NCBI GenBank assembly: GCA_934643535.1
Contig: CAKUCE010000004.1
Span: 1 to 30,621 of the forward strand
Reading direction: 5' to 3'
From: an uncultured Clostridia bacterium
GTDB taxonomy: Bacteria > Bacillota > Clostridia > Christensenellales > Aristaeellaceae
DNA: 30,621 nt
A program made the position numbers and the translations under genes. Shown one piece after another: positions 8,081 to 16,822 of this stretch (positions are counted from its first letter, which is position 1; each line of letters begins with the position of its first letter). Under the pieces are notes generated by a model. The model saw only the letters and a list, made by a program, of their open reading frames with translations. It was not told the DNA's origin and searched no databases.

Positions 8081-8926
8081 TCAGCCTTGATCCCGCCGGA
8101 TCAGCCGTTCGGCCAGCTCCGGCCCGGAAAGCACTTCCGTCAGCCTGCCGCTTTGTCCGTCATACCTGTAAAGAAGCGCTGTGCGCCCCTCGGGAAGGGT
8201 GCGCAGCAGACGAAGCGCTTCCACCTTTTCCGGCGATCCCCGGCAGACGAAGGGCAGCGCCCTCAGCAGCTTTCCTTCCGGCCATGGCCCCGTTTCCAGC
8301 GCCGAGGCCGCGCTCCGCAGGCTCCCGCCCATGCCGCTCTGCCACGCCGCATAGGCCAGATAAGGCGGCAGCAGGAACAGCGACAGGTTCACCCTGCCCC
8401 AAAAAACTCCGGCAAGGCCCAGCGCCAGCATTCCCGCCGCCAGCAGATAGGAAAGCCAGAGCATCGCCCGCCGGGCCGTTTCCTCCCGGCCAAAGCGCCG
8501 CGCCGCACACAGAAGCAGGCGCGCCCCATCCAACGGCCAGATCGGCAGAACATTCACCAGCGCCATGCCCAGGCTGAAACGGTAGAACAGGCGAAAAAAT
8601 TCCGTGGGCGGCGCCAGCCGCAGACAGAGCCATGCGGAAGCCGCGCTGACCGGCACGCCCGCCAGAGCGATCAGACATTGCTGCCGGCCCGGCAGGCGCT
8701 CAAAGCCCGGCACGTCCGCCACGCCGCCGAAGGGGGTCAGTTCGATGCGGCATTCCTTCACCCGACACAGGGCCATAGCCAGCACATGCCCGCCCTCGTG
8801 CAGCAGCATGGCCGCGCCTGCCGCCAGCATTCCCGCCGAGGGAAACAGCATCAGCCCCAGCGCCGCCAGCACGGCCCCCGCCGGGTGGATCTTCAGCCGC
8901 AGCTTCATCCGCTGCCTGACGCTCAT
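8081..8926 (-). CDS. spoIVFB: SpoIVFB-type intramembrane zinc metalloprotease (M50)
   Basis: Polytopic membrane protease of 281 residues in the site-2 protease family. The zinc motif HEGGH falls at His43, Glu44, His47, the same place as in Bacillus SpoIVFB, and the third ligand is Asp133 in the PLDGARLL motif. SpoIVFB cleaves pro-sigma-K in the outer forespore membrane. Its start overlaps the SpoIVFA-like stop by ATGA, and the pairing with that gene supports the assignment over a generic M50 protease. A second in-frame ATG seven codons in is possible. The part after about residue 200 is soluble, as expected for the C-terminal domain. No terminator is visible in the 50 bases after its stop. 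Confidence 0.87.
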   Translation of the reverse strand: MSVRQRMKLRLKIHPAGAVLAALGLMLFPSAGMLAAGAAMLLHEGGHVLAMALCRVKECRIELTPFGGVADVPGFERLPGRQQCLIALAGVPVSAASAWLCLRLAPPTEFFRLFYRFSLGMALVNVLPIWPLDGARLLLCAARRFGREETARRAMLWLSYLLAAGMLALGLAGVFWGRVNLSLFLLPPYLAYAAWQSGMGGSLRSAASALETGPWPEGKLLRALPFVCRGSPEKVEALRLLRTLPEGRTALLYRYDGQSGRLTEVLSGPELAERLIRRDQG

Positions 8927-9627
8927 TCCGTCAGGGGCAGCATCAGCCCGGTGGGGTCGATGGAGCGGCCGTCCCGCCGCAGCTCGAAGGCCAGCGGCGC
9001 GCCCTCCAGCACCGTGGCGAAGGCGTCCCCGGCATAGACCCGGTCCCCCACCTCATGGGCGCAGCTTGCCAGATTGCCGTACAGGGTTTCCAGACCGCCT
9101 TCGTGGCGGATACGGACGATCCGCTCTTCCTCCAGCCCGTGGGCGATGGACATGATCTCTCCATCCGCGGCGGCACGCACATCCGTGGTATTGCAGCTCA
9201 GTTCCAGATAGGGTTCCTGCCGGGACCATGCGTGAACGACGCTGCCCCGTACCGGCTCAAAGACCGTCACGCTTTCCTCCTGCCGCCAGACCTCCTGCAC
9301 TTCGGCGGGCAGCAGGCTGTCCACAAAGCTCAGCTTCCCTACGCTTTCGTCCCACTCGGTATTCAGGCTGTCCTCCAGGGCGGAAAACACGGACTGGCTT
9401 TGAGGCAGCTCGGCGTTTCTGACCGCCACCGCCACCAGCATCAGCCCGGCGGCAGCCGCCAGATTGCGGATCAGCCGATCCGCCCGCAGCAGCCGGGAAA
9501 AGCCGTCCTTCTTTTGGGAAGCGTCGATCCATTCTGCGGGCCGCGCTGCGCCCACAGGCTTCAACACCTCGGTCTGCCGCGCTTCCTGCCGCAGACGGAT
9601 GGTTTTGACGCGGGTTTGTTCCTTCAC
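8923..9627 (-). CDS. spoIVFA: SpoIVFA-like membrane protein with degenerate LytM (M23) domain
   Basis: Membrane-anchored protein of 234 residues. A hydrophobic segment near residues 50-68 follows a charged N-terminal part, and residues 130-230 form a LytM/M23 fold (AAADGEIMSIAHG, LYGNL, VGDRVYAGD, SIDPTGLM). The zinc ligands of active M23 peptidases are absent: the HxH site reads LAFEL. This matches SpoIVFA, which inhibits and localises SpoIVFB rather than cutting peptidoglycan. I chose the GTG start at 9627 because GGAGGGG lies 6 nt upstream; a longer frame from 9714 would translate through the terminator stem. The ribosome site lies in the 3' arm of that stem (9632-9671). Confidence 0.82.
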   Translation of the reverse strand: MKEQTRVKTIRLRQEARQTEVLKPVGAARPAEWIDASQKKDGFSRLLRADRLIRNLAAAAGLMLVAVAVRNAELPQSQSVFSALEDSLNTEWDESVGKLSFVDSLLPAEVQEVWRQEESVTVFEPVRGSVVHAWSRQEPYLELSCNTTDVRAAADGEIMSIAHGLEEERIVRIRHEGGLETLYGNLASCAHEVGDRVYAGDAFATVLEGAPLAFELRRDGRSIDPTGLMLPLTE

Positions 9628-9671
9628 AAAAATCCCCTCCCGAGGAAGGCTATGCGCCTCCGGGAGGGGAT
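9627..9671 (-). terminator. Terminator-like hairpin hiding the spoIVFA ribosome site
   Basis: Perfect 11-bp inverted repeat: 9632-9642 and 9661-9671, loop of 18 nt, followed on the minus strand by TTTTT just after the stem. It follows the PLP lyase gene and fits an intrinsic terminator of the long upstream operon. Its 3' arm is also the spoIVFA Shine-Dalgarno sequence (GGAGGGG), and the arm ends 4 nt before the GTG. The loop contains GCATAGCCTT (9655-9646), a possible -10 element of a sporulation sigma factor, with ATAT 15 bp upstream. Confidence 0.75.
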
Positions 9672-9714
9672 ATGTCCGCCAAAAGACTGAGCTATTGGGG
9701 CTATTTTTCGCCAA

Positions 9715-10950
9715 TTACAGCGTGCCCTTTTTCTGCATGGCCTCCAGCGCCCGGCAAAGGGCGATGCGTCCGTGGCCGTAGGTCAGGCCGCCCTGCAGGT
9801 ACACGGCGTAAGGCGCGCGCATGGGGCCGTCGGCGCTGAGCTCGATGGACGCGCCGGACACGAAGGTGCCCGCCGCCATGATGACCTGATCGGCATAGCC
9901 GGGCATATCCCAAGGCTCCGGCTCCGCCATGCTGTCGATGGGCGACGCGGCCTGAATGGCCTGACAGAAGGCCACCATCCGCTCCGGGGTGCCGAATTCC
10001 AGCGCCTGAATGATGTCCGTGCGGCGAGCGTCCGGCGTGGGAGACGAGCGCATACCCAATTCTTCAAACACCGCCGCCGCCAGAATGGAGGTCTTGACCG
10101 CCTGCACCGCCGTATGAGGGGCCATGAACAGGCCCTGATAATAGGGACGGTAGCTGGCGGCGTAGCTGCCCTCCTCCCGGCCGATGCCAGGGGCCGTCAG
10201 GCGAAAGGAAATTCGGCGGATCAGGTCTTCCCGGCCCACGATATAGCCGCCGGTGGGAGCCAGCCCGCCGCCGGGGTTTTTGATGAGGCTGCCCACGCAA
10301 AGATCCGCGCCGTATTCGCTGGGTTCCTTTTCGCAGACGAATTCTCCGTAGCAGTTATCCACCATCAGGCAGGCGTTAGAAAACTCCTCGTGCAGCATCC
10401 GGGCCAGCGGCTCCACGTCCTCCGGCATCAGGCTGGGCCGGGTGGAATAGCCCCGGCTGCGCTGCACCGCCACCATGCGGGTGTTGGGCTTCATGGCCGT
10501 GCGGATGGCAGCCAGATCGAGCTTGCCGTCCTTCATTTCCACCTGCGCGTAGCTGACGTTCATTTCCTTCAGGGAGCAGGCGCCGTCGCCCCGAAGGCCG
10601 ATGACCTCTTCCAGCGAATCGTAGGGCGCGCCGGAAGCGTAGAGCAGCTCGTCCCCCGGGCGAAGCACGCCGAACATGGCCAGCGACAGCGTATGGGTGC
10701 CGGACACGATCTGGGGCCGCACGATGGCCGCCTCCGTATGGAACAGGTCGGCATAAATCGCTTCCAGCGTGTCCCGGCCCACATCGTCATAGCCGTAGCC
10801 GGTGGTAGGCGCAAAGTGACGGGGCGACACCGCATGATGGCGCATCACGTCCAGCACTTTTTCGGTATTGTGATATTCAATTTCTTCCATGCGGCGGAAG
10901 GCGTCCTGACAGCGGAGCTCCGCTTTTTCGATCAATGCTCTGGGTTCCAT
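9715..10950 (-). CDS. PLP-dependent methionine gamma-lyase family protein (YnbB/aluminium-resistance family)
   Basis: Cytoplasmic fold-type I PLP enzyme of 411 residues. The probable Schiff-base lysine is Lys224 in SLIKNPGGGLAPTGG, and NCYGEF and SRGYSTRPS segments are typical of the PF06838 family found next to miaA/hfq in many Firmicutes. Members are often called aluminium resistance protein or methionine gamma-lyase-like; the true reaction is not settled, so I give no symbol. The ATG at 10950 has AAGAGG 9 nt upstream; a TTG ten codons earlier is less likely. It lies 33 bp after the miaA stop and is the last gene before the terminator-like hairpin. Confidence 0.85.
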   Translation of the reverse strand: MEPRALIEKAELRCQDAFRRMEEIEYHNTEKVLDVMRHHAVSPRHFAPTTGYGYDDVGRDTLEAIYADLFHTEAAIVRPQIVSGTHTLSLAMFGVLRPGDELLYASGAPYDSLEEVIGLRGDGACSLKEMNVSYAQVEMKDGKLDLAAIRTAMKPNTRMVAVQRSRGYSTRPSLMPEDVEPLARMLHEEFSNACLMVDNCYGEFVCEKEPSEYGADLCVGSLIKNPGGGLAPTGGYIVGREDLIRRISFRLTAPGIGREEGSYAASYRPYYQGLFMAPHTAVQAVKTSILAAAVFEELGMRSSPTPDARRTDIIQALEFGTPERMVAFCQAIQAASPIDSMAEPEPWDMPGYADQVIMAAGTFVSGASIELSADGPMRAPYAVYLQGGLTYGHGRIALCRALEAMQKKGTL

Positions 10951-10983
10951 GGGAAAATGCCTCTTTTCTACTTTGCGCAATGC

Positions 10984-11907
10984 TCAATTCATCAAAAAAT
11001 CGTCGGTCATGCGGCGCAGGCCGTCCAGCGCCGAGGGCCCCGCGTCCACCCAGCGGACGGCTTCTTCGGCCTTGAACCACGTTTCCTGCCGCTTGGCGTA
11101 ATGGCGGGTGTTCAATATGATCTGCCAGACCGCGTCCGCTTCGGCCACCTGTCCCCGGCAGACGGGCACCAGCTCCTTGTAGCCGATGGCCTGCATGGAC
11201 TGGCTTTCCGTCGGAACGCCGCTGTCCAGAAGCCCCTGCACTTCCCGAAGAAGCCCCTGCCGCATCATTTCCTGCACGCGCTGGGCAATGCGGGTCTGCA
11301 GCTCAGGCCGGGGCATCCGTAGGGCCATGGGCAGAAGGTCGTAGGGGCGTTCCGGCTCCTGTCGTTTCTGGCGGCTCATGGGAGTGCCTGTCAACTCGTA
11401 AATTTCCAGCGCCCGCACCACCCGGCGCAGGTCGTTGGGATGGAGCCGCCGGGCGGTCTCCTCGTCCACCTTTTCCAGCATGGTGTGAAGCTTGATCTTG
11501 CCGTTCGGCTCGTTGGCAATGGCTTCGTAGCGGGCCCGAACCGCCGGGTCGCTCTCCTGCTGTCCCAGCGTCATGCCGTGCAGCAGACTTTTCAGATAAA
11601 GACCCGTGCCGCCTACCAGCAGCGGCAGCTTTCCCCGCTGCCAGATGTCCGCAAAGACCCGCTCCGCGTCCTCCACGTACCGGGCTACGGCATAGCTTTC
11701 CTCCGGCTCCAGAATATCCAGCATGTGGTGCGGAACCAGCTTCTGTTCCGCCTGCGTGGGCTTGGCAGTGCCAATATCCATGCGCCGGTAAATCTGCATG
11801 CTGTCCATGCAGACGATCTCCACCGGGTATTCCCGGGCCAGCTTCATGGCAAGGCCGCTTTTCCCCGAAGCGGTGCAGCCCGTCAGGGCCAGAACCTTGG
11901 GCTTCAT
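10984..11907 (-). CDS. miaA: tRNA dimethylallyltransferase MiaA
   Basis: Transfers a dimethylallyl group from DMAPP to N6 of A37 in tRNAs reading UNN codons; the product is the substrate of MiaB, encoded in the same unit. About 307 residues, normal for the family. The P-loop is TGCTASGKS at residues 9-17, followed by DSMQIYRRMDIGTAKPT, VGGTGLYLKSLLHG and the C-terminal RHYAKRQETWF segment, all diagnostic. I place the start at 11907, with AAAGGA 9 nt upstream. An earlier ATG at 11934 overlaps the mutL stop (TAATG) and adds nine residues; it has no clear ribosome site but could allow coupling. Confidence 0.96.
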   Translation of the reverse strand: MKPKVLALTGCTASGKSGLAMKLAREYPVEIVCMDSMQIYRRMDIGTAKPTQAEQKLVPHHMLDILEPEESYAVARYVEDAERVFADIWQRGKLPLLVGGTGLYLKSLLHGMTLGQQESDPAVRARYEAIANEPNGKIKLHTMLEKVDEETARRLHPNDLRRVVRALEIYELTGTPMSRQKRQEPERPYDLLPMALRMPRPELQTRIAQRVQEMMRQGLLREVQGLLDSGVPTESQSMQAIGYKELVPVCRGQVAEADAVWQIILNTRHYAKRQETWFKAEEAVRWVDAGPSALDGLRRMTDDFLMN

Positions 11908-11933
11908 CGACGGCATTCCTTTCTGTGTTTCCA

Positions 11934-14072
11934 TTATTGAATGCGCTTGAAGCGCTTTTCCAGCGCGTAGCGGGTGGTTTCGGTCACGATGGGCCGCCCG
12001 TGGGGGCAGGTGGGCATGGACTGGCTTTGCAGCATTTCCTTCAAAAAGCCCTGAATTTCCTGCGGATTCAGCTTGTCGCCGCCTTTGATGGCGTGTTTAC
12101 AGGCCATTTGGGCCACCTGACTGCGCATTCGGTCGCTGGTCTTTTCACCCCGGCCCTGCTGCCACTGATCCAGTGCTTCCAGAAACAGCTCCTTCGGGTC
12201 GCCGTTTTCGCCGAACAGGGTGGGAATGGCGTGAACGGCCACGCTGCGCTCGTCAAATGCTTCCGCCTGAAAGCCCGCCTTTTCCAGATAGGGCTGAATT
12301 TCCTCAAACAGCGCCATATCCCGGCCGGAGAGCTGCACCAGCTGGGGCGACAGAAGCCGCTGAGAAATCTGCTCGCCGTCGTAGCGCTTCATGAAACGGT
12401 CGTAGAGAATGCGCTCGTGGGCGGCGTGCTGATCCAGCCACAGCAGACGGTCGCCGGTCTCGAAAATCCAATAGGTATCGAACACGATACCCACCAGCCG
12501 GGGCACGGCGGCAACCTCTTCTTTGGTCTCCACCTCCGCAAGGCGGGTCTGCTCCGGAGGCTGTAACGCCTCATCGGGAACAGCCTCGGGCGGTTGAAGC
12601 TGCGTTTCAGGGAGCACCGGGGCGGGTTCGCCGGTTTCCTCATTCTTGGCAAACACCGGCTGCGCGGGCGTTACCCGGATCTCCGGCGCTGCGGACTGCT
12701 TTTCAGCCAGCCCCCATCCCATGGCGGGCTTGGGAACCGCGTTCCGAGGCTGATCCCACACGGACGGGGCCGCGGGCTGAAAGACCGTCCGGGGTGCTGC
12801 GCCGTAGGACGCGTGGAACGCACCGCCGCCCCCCGTCTGAACGGGCACAGTCACTGGGCGAAGAGGTGCTGCATTCGCTGCGGCAGCTTCGTCTTTCTGT
12901 TCTAATGCCGCATCGGCTTGCGGCTGATCCGCCGCAGGCGAGGCAGGCTGCGCAGCAACAGTAGGAGCCGCAGGAACCGGCTGGATCGCATCCGGCGCGC
13001 CGGGCAGCTCCGTCACGGTAAAGCTGCTTTCCGAAACGGGCGCAGGCTTTTCCGAAGCCGGGGCGCAAAGCCGCTGGCCCAGCTGTTCCTGATGCAAAGT
13101 GTCGTAGACGATCTGCCGAATGGCCTCCGCCACGGCGCTCTCATCCTGAAAGCGCACTTCCAGCTTATTGGGGTGAACGTTCACGTCCACATTCTGATAG
13201 GGCATTTCCAGAAACAGGGCGCACATGGGGAACTTGCCGATCATGACCCGGCCCTCGCAGCCGTTCTCCAAGGCGCGGCTCAAAACGCCGCTGCGGAAGA
13301 AGCGCCCGTTGATGAAAAAGCTCTGCTGCTGGCGGTTGCCCCGGGAAAGCTCCCCCACGCCGATGAATCCGCTGACGGCCACGCCGCTCTGGTGCCCGCT
13401 GACGGGGATCATCTGGCGGAAAGCGTCCCTGCCGTACAGGCAGAACAGGGCGGAGTCCAGCTTGCCGTCGCCCATGCTGTGGTAGATGGTCTTGCCCTGA
13501 CTGACGAAGCGGAACGCGATCTCCGGGTGGGACAGGATCAGCCGGAGCATATAGTCCGACACCAGCCCGGCCTCAATGGCGGGCTTTTTCAGGAACTTCC
13601 GGCGGACGGGGGTGTTATAGAACAGCTCCTCCACCACGAAGGTGGTGCCCACCGGCGAGGCGGCCTGACGGATGTCGGTAAACTCGCCGCCCTCCACCTG
13701 ACAGCGCACGCCGAACTCCGCGTCGGCGGTCTTGGTGGTGCAAGTCACTTTCGCCACCGCCGCCACGGAGGCCAGCGCCTCGCCCCGAAAGCCCAGCGTG
13801 TGGATGCAGTACAGCTCCGCTTCCGTTTGTAGCTTGCTGGTAGCGTGGCGCTCGAAGGCCAGCCGAATCTGCCCGGCGGGAATGCCCTTGCCGTTATCCG
13901 AAATGCGCAGGTATTCGATGCCGCCGCCCCGCAGCTCCACCGTGACGTGGGTGGCCCCTGCGTCGATAGCGTTTTCCACCAGTTCCTTCACCACGGAGGC
14001 GGGGCGTTCCACCACCTCGCCCGCGGCGATCTTTCCGATCAGTTCCGAAGATAACTTCCGAATTTCTGCCAT
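11934..14072 (-). CDS. mutL: DNA mismatch repair endonuclease MutL
   Basis: 712 residues. The N-terminal GHKL ATPase domain (1 to about 330) shows ENAIDAGA, DNGKGI and GFRGEALAS. A Pro/Ala/Gln-rich linker covers about 335-510. The C-terminal domain has the nuclease motif DQHAAHERILYD (547-558), ACKHAIKGGDKL and CPHGRP, so this is the nicking type of MutL found in bacteria without MutH. The last acidic residue of the DQHA(X)2E(X)4E motif is Asp558, not Glu, a conservative change. AAGGAG lies 5 nt before the ATG. It follows mutS by 41 bp. Confidence 0.97.
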   Translation of the reverse strand: MAEIRKLSSELIGKIAAGEVVERPASVVKELVENAIDAGATHVTVELRGGGIEYLRISDNGKGIPAGQIRLAFERHATSKLQTEAELYCIHTLGFRGEALASVAAVAKVTCTTKTADAEFGVRCQVEGGEFTDIRQAASPVGTTFVVEELFYNTPVRRKFLKKPAIEAGLVSDYMLRLILSHPEIAFRFVSQGKTIYHSMGDGKLDSALFCLYGRDAFRQMIPVSGHQSGVAVSGFIGVGELSRGNRQQQSFFINGRFFRSGVLSRALENGCEGRVMIGKFPMCALFLEMPYQNVDVNVHPNKLEVRFQDESAVAEAIRQIVYDTLHQEQLGQRLCAPASEKPAPVSESSFTVTELPGAPDAIQPVPAAPTVAAQPASPAADQPQADAALEQKDEAAAANAAPLRPVTVPVQTGGGGAFHASYGAAPRTVFQPAAPSVWDQPRNAVPKPAMGWGLAEKQSAAPEIRVTPAQPVFAKNEETGEPAPVLPETQLQPPEAVPDEALQPPEQTRLAEVETKEEVAAVPRLVGIVFDTYWIFETGDRLLWLDQHAAHERILYDRFMKRYDGEQISQRLLSPQLVQLSGRDMALFEEIQPYLEKAGFQAEAFDERSVAVHAIPTLFGENGDPKELFLEALDQWQQGRGEKTSDRMRSQVAQMACKHAIKGGDKLNPQEIQGFLKEMLQSQSMPTCPHGRPIVTETTRYALEKRFKRIQ

Positions 14073-14113
14073 AGTCGCTCCTTACGGTTCGTTGGCTGAC
14101 GAATGATGCGTTC

Positions 14114-16714
14114 TTAGAGTCGGCGCGCCTTTTCCCGCAGACGGAAAAGGGTGTTGAGCGCGTCCATGGGCGTAATGGACAAAACGTCCAGATTTTTCAG
14201 CTCGTCGATCAGGTCGTCCTGCGGCAGATGGAACAGATCCGTCTGCCGGTTTTCTTTTTTCTTCTTTTCCAGAATATTCTGGGAAATGGTCTCCTGATTG
14301 ATGTCGCTGACTTCCAGCCGGGCCTGAATTTCGTGTGCCCGGGCCACCACCGGCGCGGGAATGCCCGCCAGCCGGGCCACGTGTACGCCGTAGCTCTTAT
14401 CCGCGCCGCCGGGCATGATCTTGCGCAGGAAGATCACATCCTCGCCATGCTCCATGACGGTGATGCAGTAGTTCTTCACGCCGGGGAAACGGCCTTCCAG
14501 CTCGCTCAGTTCATGATAGTGGGTGGCGAACAGGGTCTTCGCGCCGATCTTCTTTTTGTCCAGCAGATATTCCACCACCGCCCACGCAATGGCCAGGCCG
14601 TCGAAGGTGCTGGTGCCCCGGCCGATCTCGTCCAGAATGACCAGCGATTTGTTCGTAGCGCTACGAAGGATGCCCGCCGTTTCGCTCATTTCCACCATGA
14701 AGGTGCTCTGACCGGAAGACAGGTCGTCGCTGGCCCCGATGCGGGTGAAGATGCGGTCGCACAGGCTGATGTTCGCTTCCTTCGCGGGCACAAAGCTGCC
14801 GATGTGAGCCATCAGGGTAATGAGGGCCGTCTGGCGCATATAGGTGCTCTTACCGGCCATGTTGGGGCCGGTGATGATGAGCATCCGATTGTCCTCGGTG
14901 TCCAGCTCGACGTCATTGGGCACGAAGGGCGTATCCTGCACCATCCGCTCCACAATGGGGTGCCGTCCCTCCACGATGCGGATTTCGCCGGTCTCGTTGA
15001 TGGTGGGTTTGACATACCCGTAATCCCGGGCCACCTGCGCCAGCGAAAGCAGCGCATCGGCGGTCTTCAGCGCCAGCGCGTTCTGCTGGATGGCTCCGAT
15101 CTCCCTGGTGATCTCCTGCCGCACATCGGTAAAAAGCTGCAGTTCCAGCGCTGCGGCCAGCTGCTCGGCGTTCAGAATTTTCTTTTCGATCTCCTGCAAT
15201 TCCGGCGTGGTGTAGCGCTCGGCGTTGGCCAGCGTCTGGCGGCGGGCATAGCGCAGGGGCACCTGATCCAGATTGCTCTTGGTGACCTCGATATAGTACC
15301 CGAACACCCGGTTATACTGGATGCGCAGGTTCTTGATGCCGGTCGCTTCCCGCTCGGCGGCTTCCATATCCAGCACCCACTGTTTGCCGTGGGTGGAGGC
15401 GTCCCGGTATTCGTCCAGCTGGGCGTTGAAGCCGGGACGAATATAGCCGCCCTCCTGCAGCGTCAGGGGCGCGTCGGGGTTGATGGCTTTTTCCAGCAGC
15501 TCGCACAGGCTGTCCAGCGGGGCCATGGTGTGGGCCAGCGCGTTCAGGGGCGCAACGTCCACGCTTTCCAGCAGCGCCTTCACCGGGGCAATGGCGTTCA
15601 GCGAACGGTTCAGGGCCAGACAGTCCCGGGCGGTCAGGCTGTTGTAGCTGATCTTGCCCAACAGGCGCTCCATATCCGCCACAGTCTCCAACTTTTCTCC
15701 CAGTTCCTCCGCCACGATGAAGTTGTCCTTCAGTGCTTCCACTGCGTCCAGACGGGTCTGGATGCGGTGACGGCTCACCATGGGGTTTTCCACCCACGTG
15801 CGCAGCAGCCGCGCGCCCATGGCCGTGCGGGTCTGATCCAGCAGCCACAGAAGGGAACCCTTCCGTTCGCCGCTGCGCAGGCTCTCGGTCAGTTCCAGAT
15901 TGCGGCGGGTGTGCCGATCCAGAAACATGGTCTCGTCGCCCTGATACAGCTCCAGATGGGTGATGTGCTCCAGTGCGTTTTTCTGCGTCTCGTCCAGATA
16001 GCGCAGCAGTGCCCCGGCGGCGATGGCCCGGCGGTCCTTGTCCTCCATGCCCAGCGCGGACAGCGTCGCCACGCCGAAGTGGCTGAACAGCTCCCCTTCC
16101 GCGCCCCGCTTGGAGAACGCGCCCTCCGCCAGCGTGGTGGCGGAAATGCCCAGATTCACCAGCGTGTGCAGCTTGTCCAGATCGTTGGTAACGATCTCCC
16201 GGGGGCCGATGCGCTGAATTTCGTCCATCAGCTGCTTTTCCGCGTCCTGCACCACATGGGCCACAAACTCGCCGGTGCTCACGTCCGCCCATGCCAGCGA
16301 GGCTCCCTTGCCGAAAAAGGCCACGCAAAGCACGTAGCTGTAGTTTTTTTCGTCCAGCATGGCGGGGTCTACCACCGTGCCGGGGGTGATGATGCGGATC
16401 ACGTCCCGCTCCACCAGTCCCTTGCTCAGGGCCGGGTCGGTAAGCTGCTCGCAGATGGCCACCTTATAGCCCTTTTCGATCAGCCGGGCGATATAGCTGC
16501 TGGCGGCGTGGTAGGGAATGCCGCACATGGGCGCGCGTTCGCTCAGGCCGCAGCTTTTGCCCGTCAGCACCAGTTCCAGCTCTTTGGACACCAGCTGGGC
16601 GTCCTCAAAAAACATTTCGTAAAAATCGCCCAGCCGGAAAAACAGGATGCAGTCCTGATGCTTCTGCTTGATATCCAGATATTGCTGCATCATCGGGGTC
16701 ACGCTGCCAGCCAC
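14114..16714 (-). CDS. mutS: DNA mismatch recognition protein MutS
   Basis: 866 residues from a GTG start at 16714 (protein begins MAGSVTPMMQQYLDIK, as in other Firmicutes). The mismatch-binding Phe-x-Glu motif is in LGDFYEMFF, the Walker A is GPNMAGKSTYMRQ, and Walker B DEIGRGTSTFDG. The C-terminal helix-turn-helix and short tail are present, so it is complete. It binds mismatches and recruits MutL, encoded next. AAGGA lies about 11 nt before the GTG; an ATG further in (MMQQYL) is the alternative. The 108 bp before it contain a strong hairpin. Confidence 0.97.
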   Translation of the reverse strand: MAGSVTPMMQQYLDIKQKHQDCILFFRLGDFYEMFFEDAQLVSKELELVLTGKSCGLSERAPMCGIPYHAASSYIARLIEKGYKVAICEQLTDPALSKGLVERDVIRIITPGTVVDPAMLDEKNYSYVLCVAFFGKGASLAWADVSTGEFVAHVVQDAEKQLMDEIQRIGPREIVTNDLDKLHTLVNLGISATTLAEGAFSKRGAEGELFSHFGVATLSALGMEDKDRRAIAAGALLRYLDETQKNALEHITHLELYQGDETMFLDRHTRRNLELTESLRSGERKGSLLWLLDQTRTAMGARLLRTWVENPMVSRHRIQTRLDAVEALKDNFIVAEELGEKLETVADMERLLGKISYNSLTARDCLALNRSLNAIAPVKALLESVDVAPLNALAHTMAPLDSLCELLEKAINPDAPLTLQEGGYIRPGFNAQLDEYRDASTHGKQWVLDMEAAEREATGIKNLRIQYNRVFGYYIEVTKSNLDQVPLRYARRQTLANAERYTTPELQEIEKKILNAEQLAAALELQLFTDVRQEITREIGAIQQNALALKTADALLSLAQVARDYGYVKPTINETGEIRIVEGRHPIVERMVQDTPFVPNDVELDTEDNRMLIITGPNMAGKSTYMRQTALITLMAHIGSFVPAKEANISLCDRIFTRIGASDDLSSGQSTFMVEMSETAGILRSATNKSLVILDEIGRGTSTFDGLAIAWAVVEYLLDKKKIGAKTLFATHYHELSELEGRFPGVKNYCITVMEHGEDVIFLRKIMPGGADKSYGVHVARLAGIPAPVVARAHEIQARLEVSDINQETISQNILEKKKKENRQTDLFHLPQDDLIDELKNLDVLSITPMDALNTLFRLREKARRL

Positions 16715-16782
16715 GGTTTCACCCGTCCTTTCGTACCAAAACAAACAGAATGTCAAACGTTCCAAAATCCCGGTGGAAAGCC

Positions 16783-16808
16783 GTCAGAGGGGCGCAGGCC
16801 CCTCTGAC
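16783..16808 (-). other. Strong 11-bp hairpin between ylbF and mutS
   Basis: Perfect inverted repeat 16783-16793 / 16798-16808 with a 4-nt loop, 14 bp after the ylbF stop. No T-run follows, so it is a poor intrinsic terminator. It could be a processing or 3'-end stabilising structure inside the operon, or mark the end of an upstream segment. Confidence 0.6.
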
Positions 16809-16822
16809 AGTATTTGGAAGGA

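Noticed and set aside
8923..9714. Longer start for the SpoIVFA-like gene at 9714
   Set aside because: The extra 29 codons would run through the terminator stem and have no ribosome site; the GTG at 9627 has a strong one.
14088..14103. Short inverted repeat between mutS and mutL
   Set aside because: Only 5 bp of stem with no T-run; too weak to call.
16730..16756. Possible mutS promoter, TTGACA with TACGAA
   Set aside because: The spacer is only 15 bp, the -10 box is poor, and the start would fall within the ribosome site.
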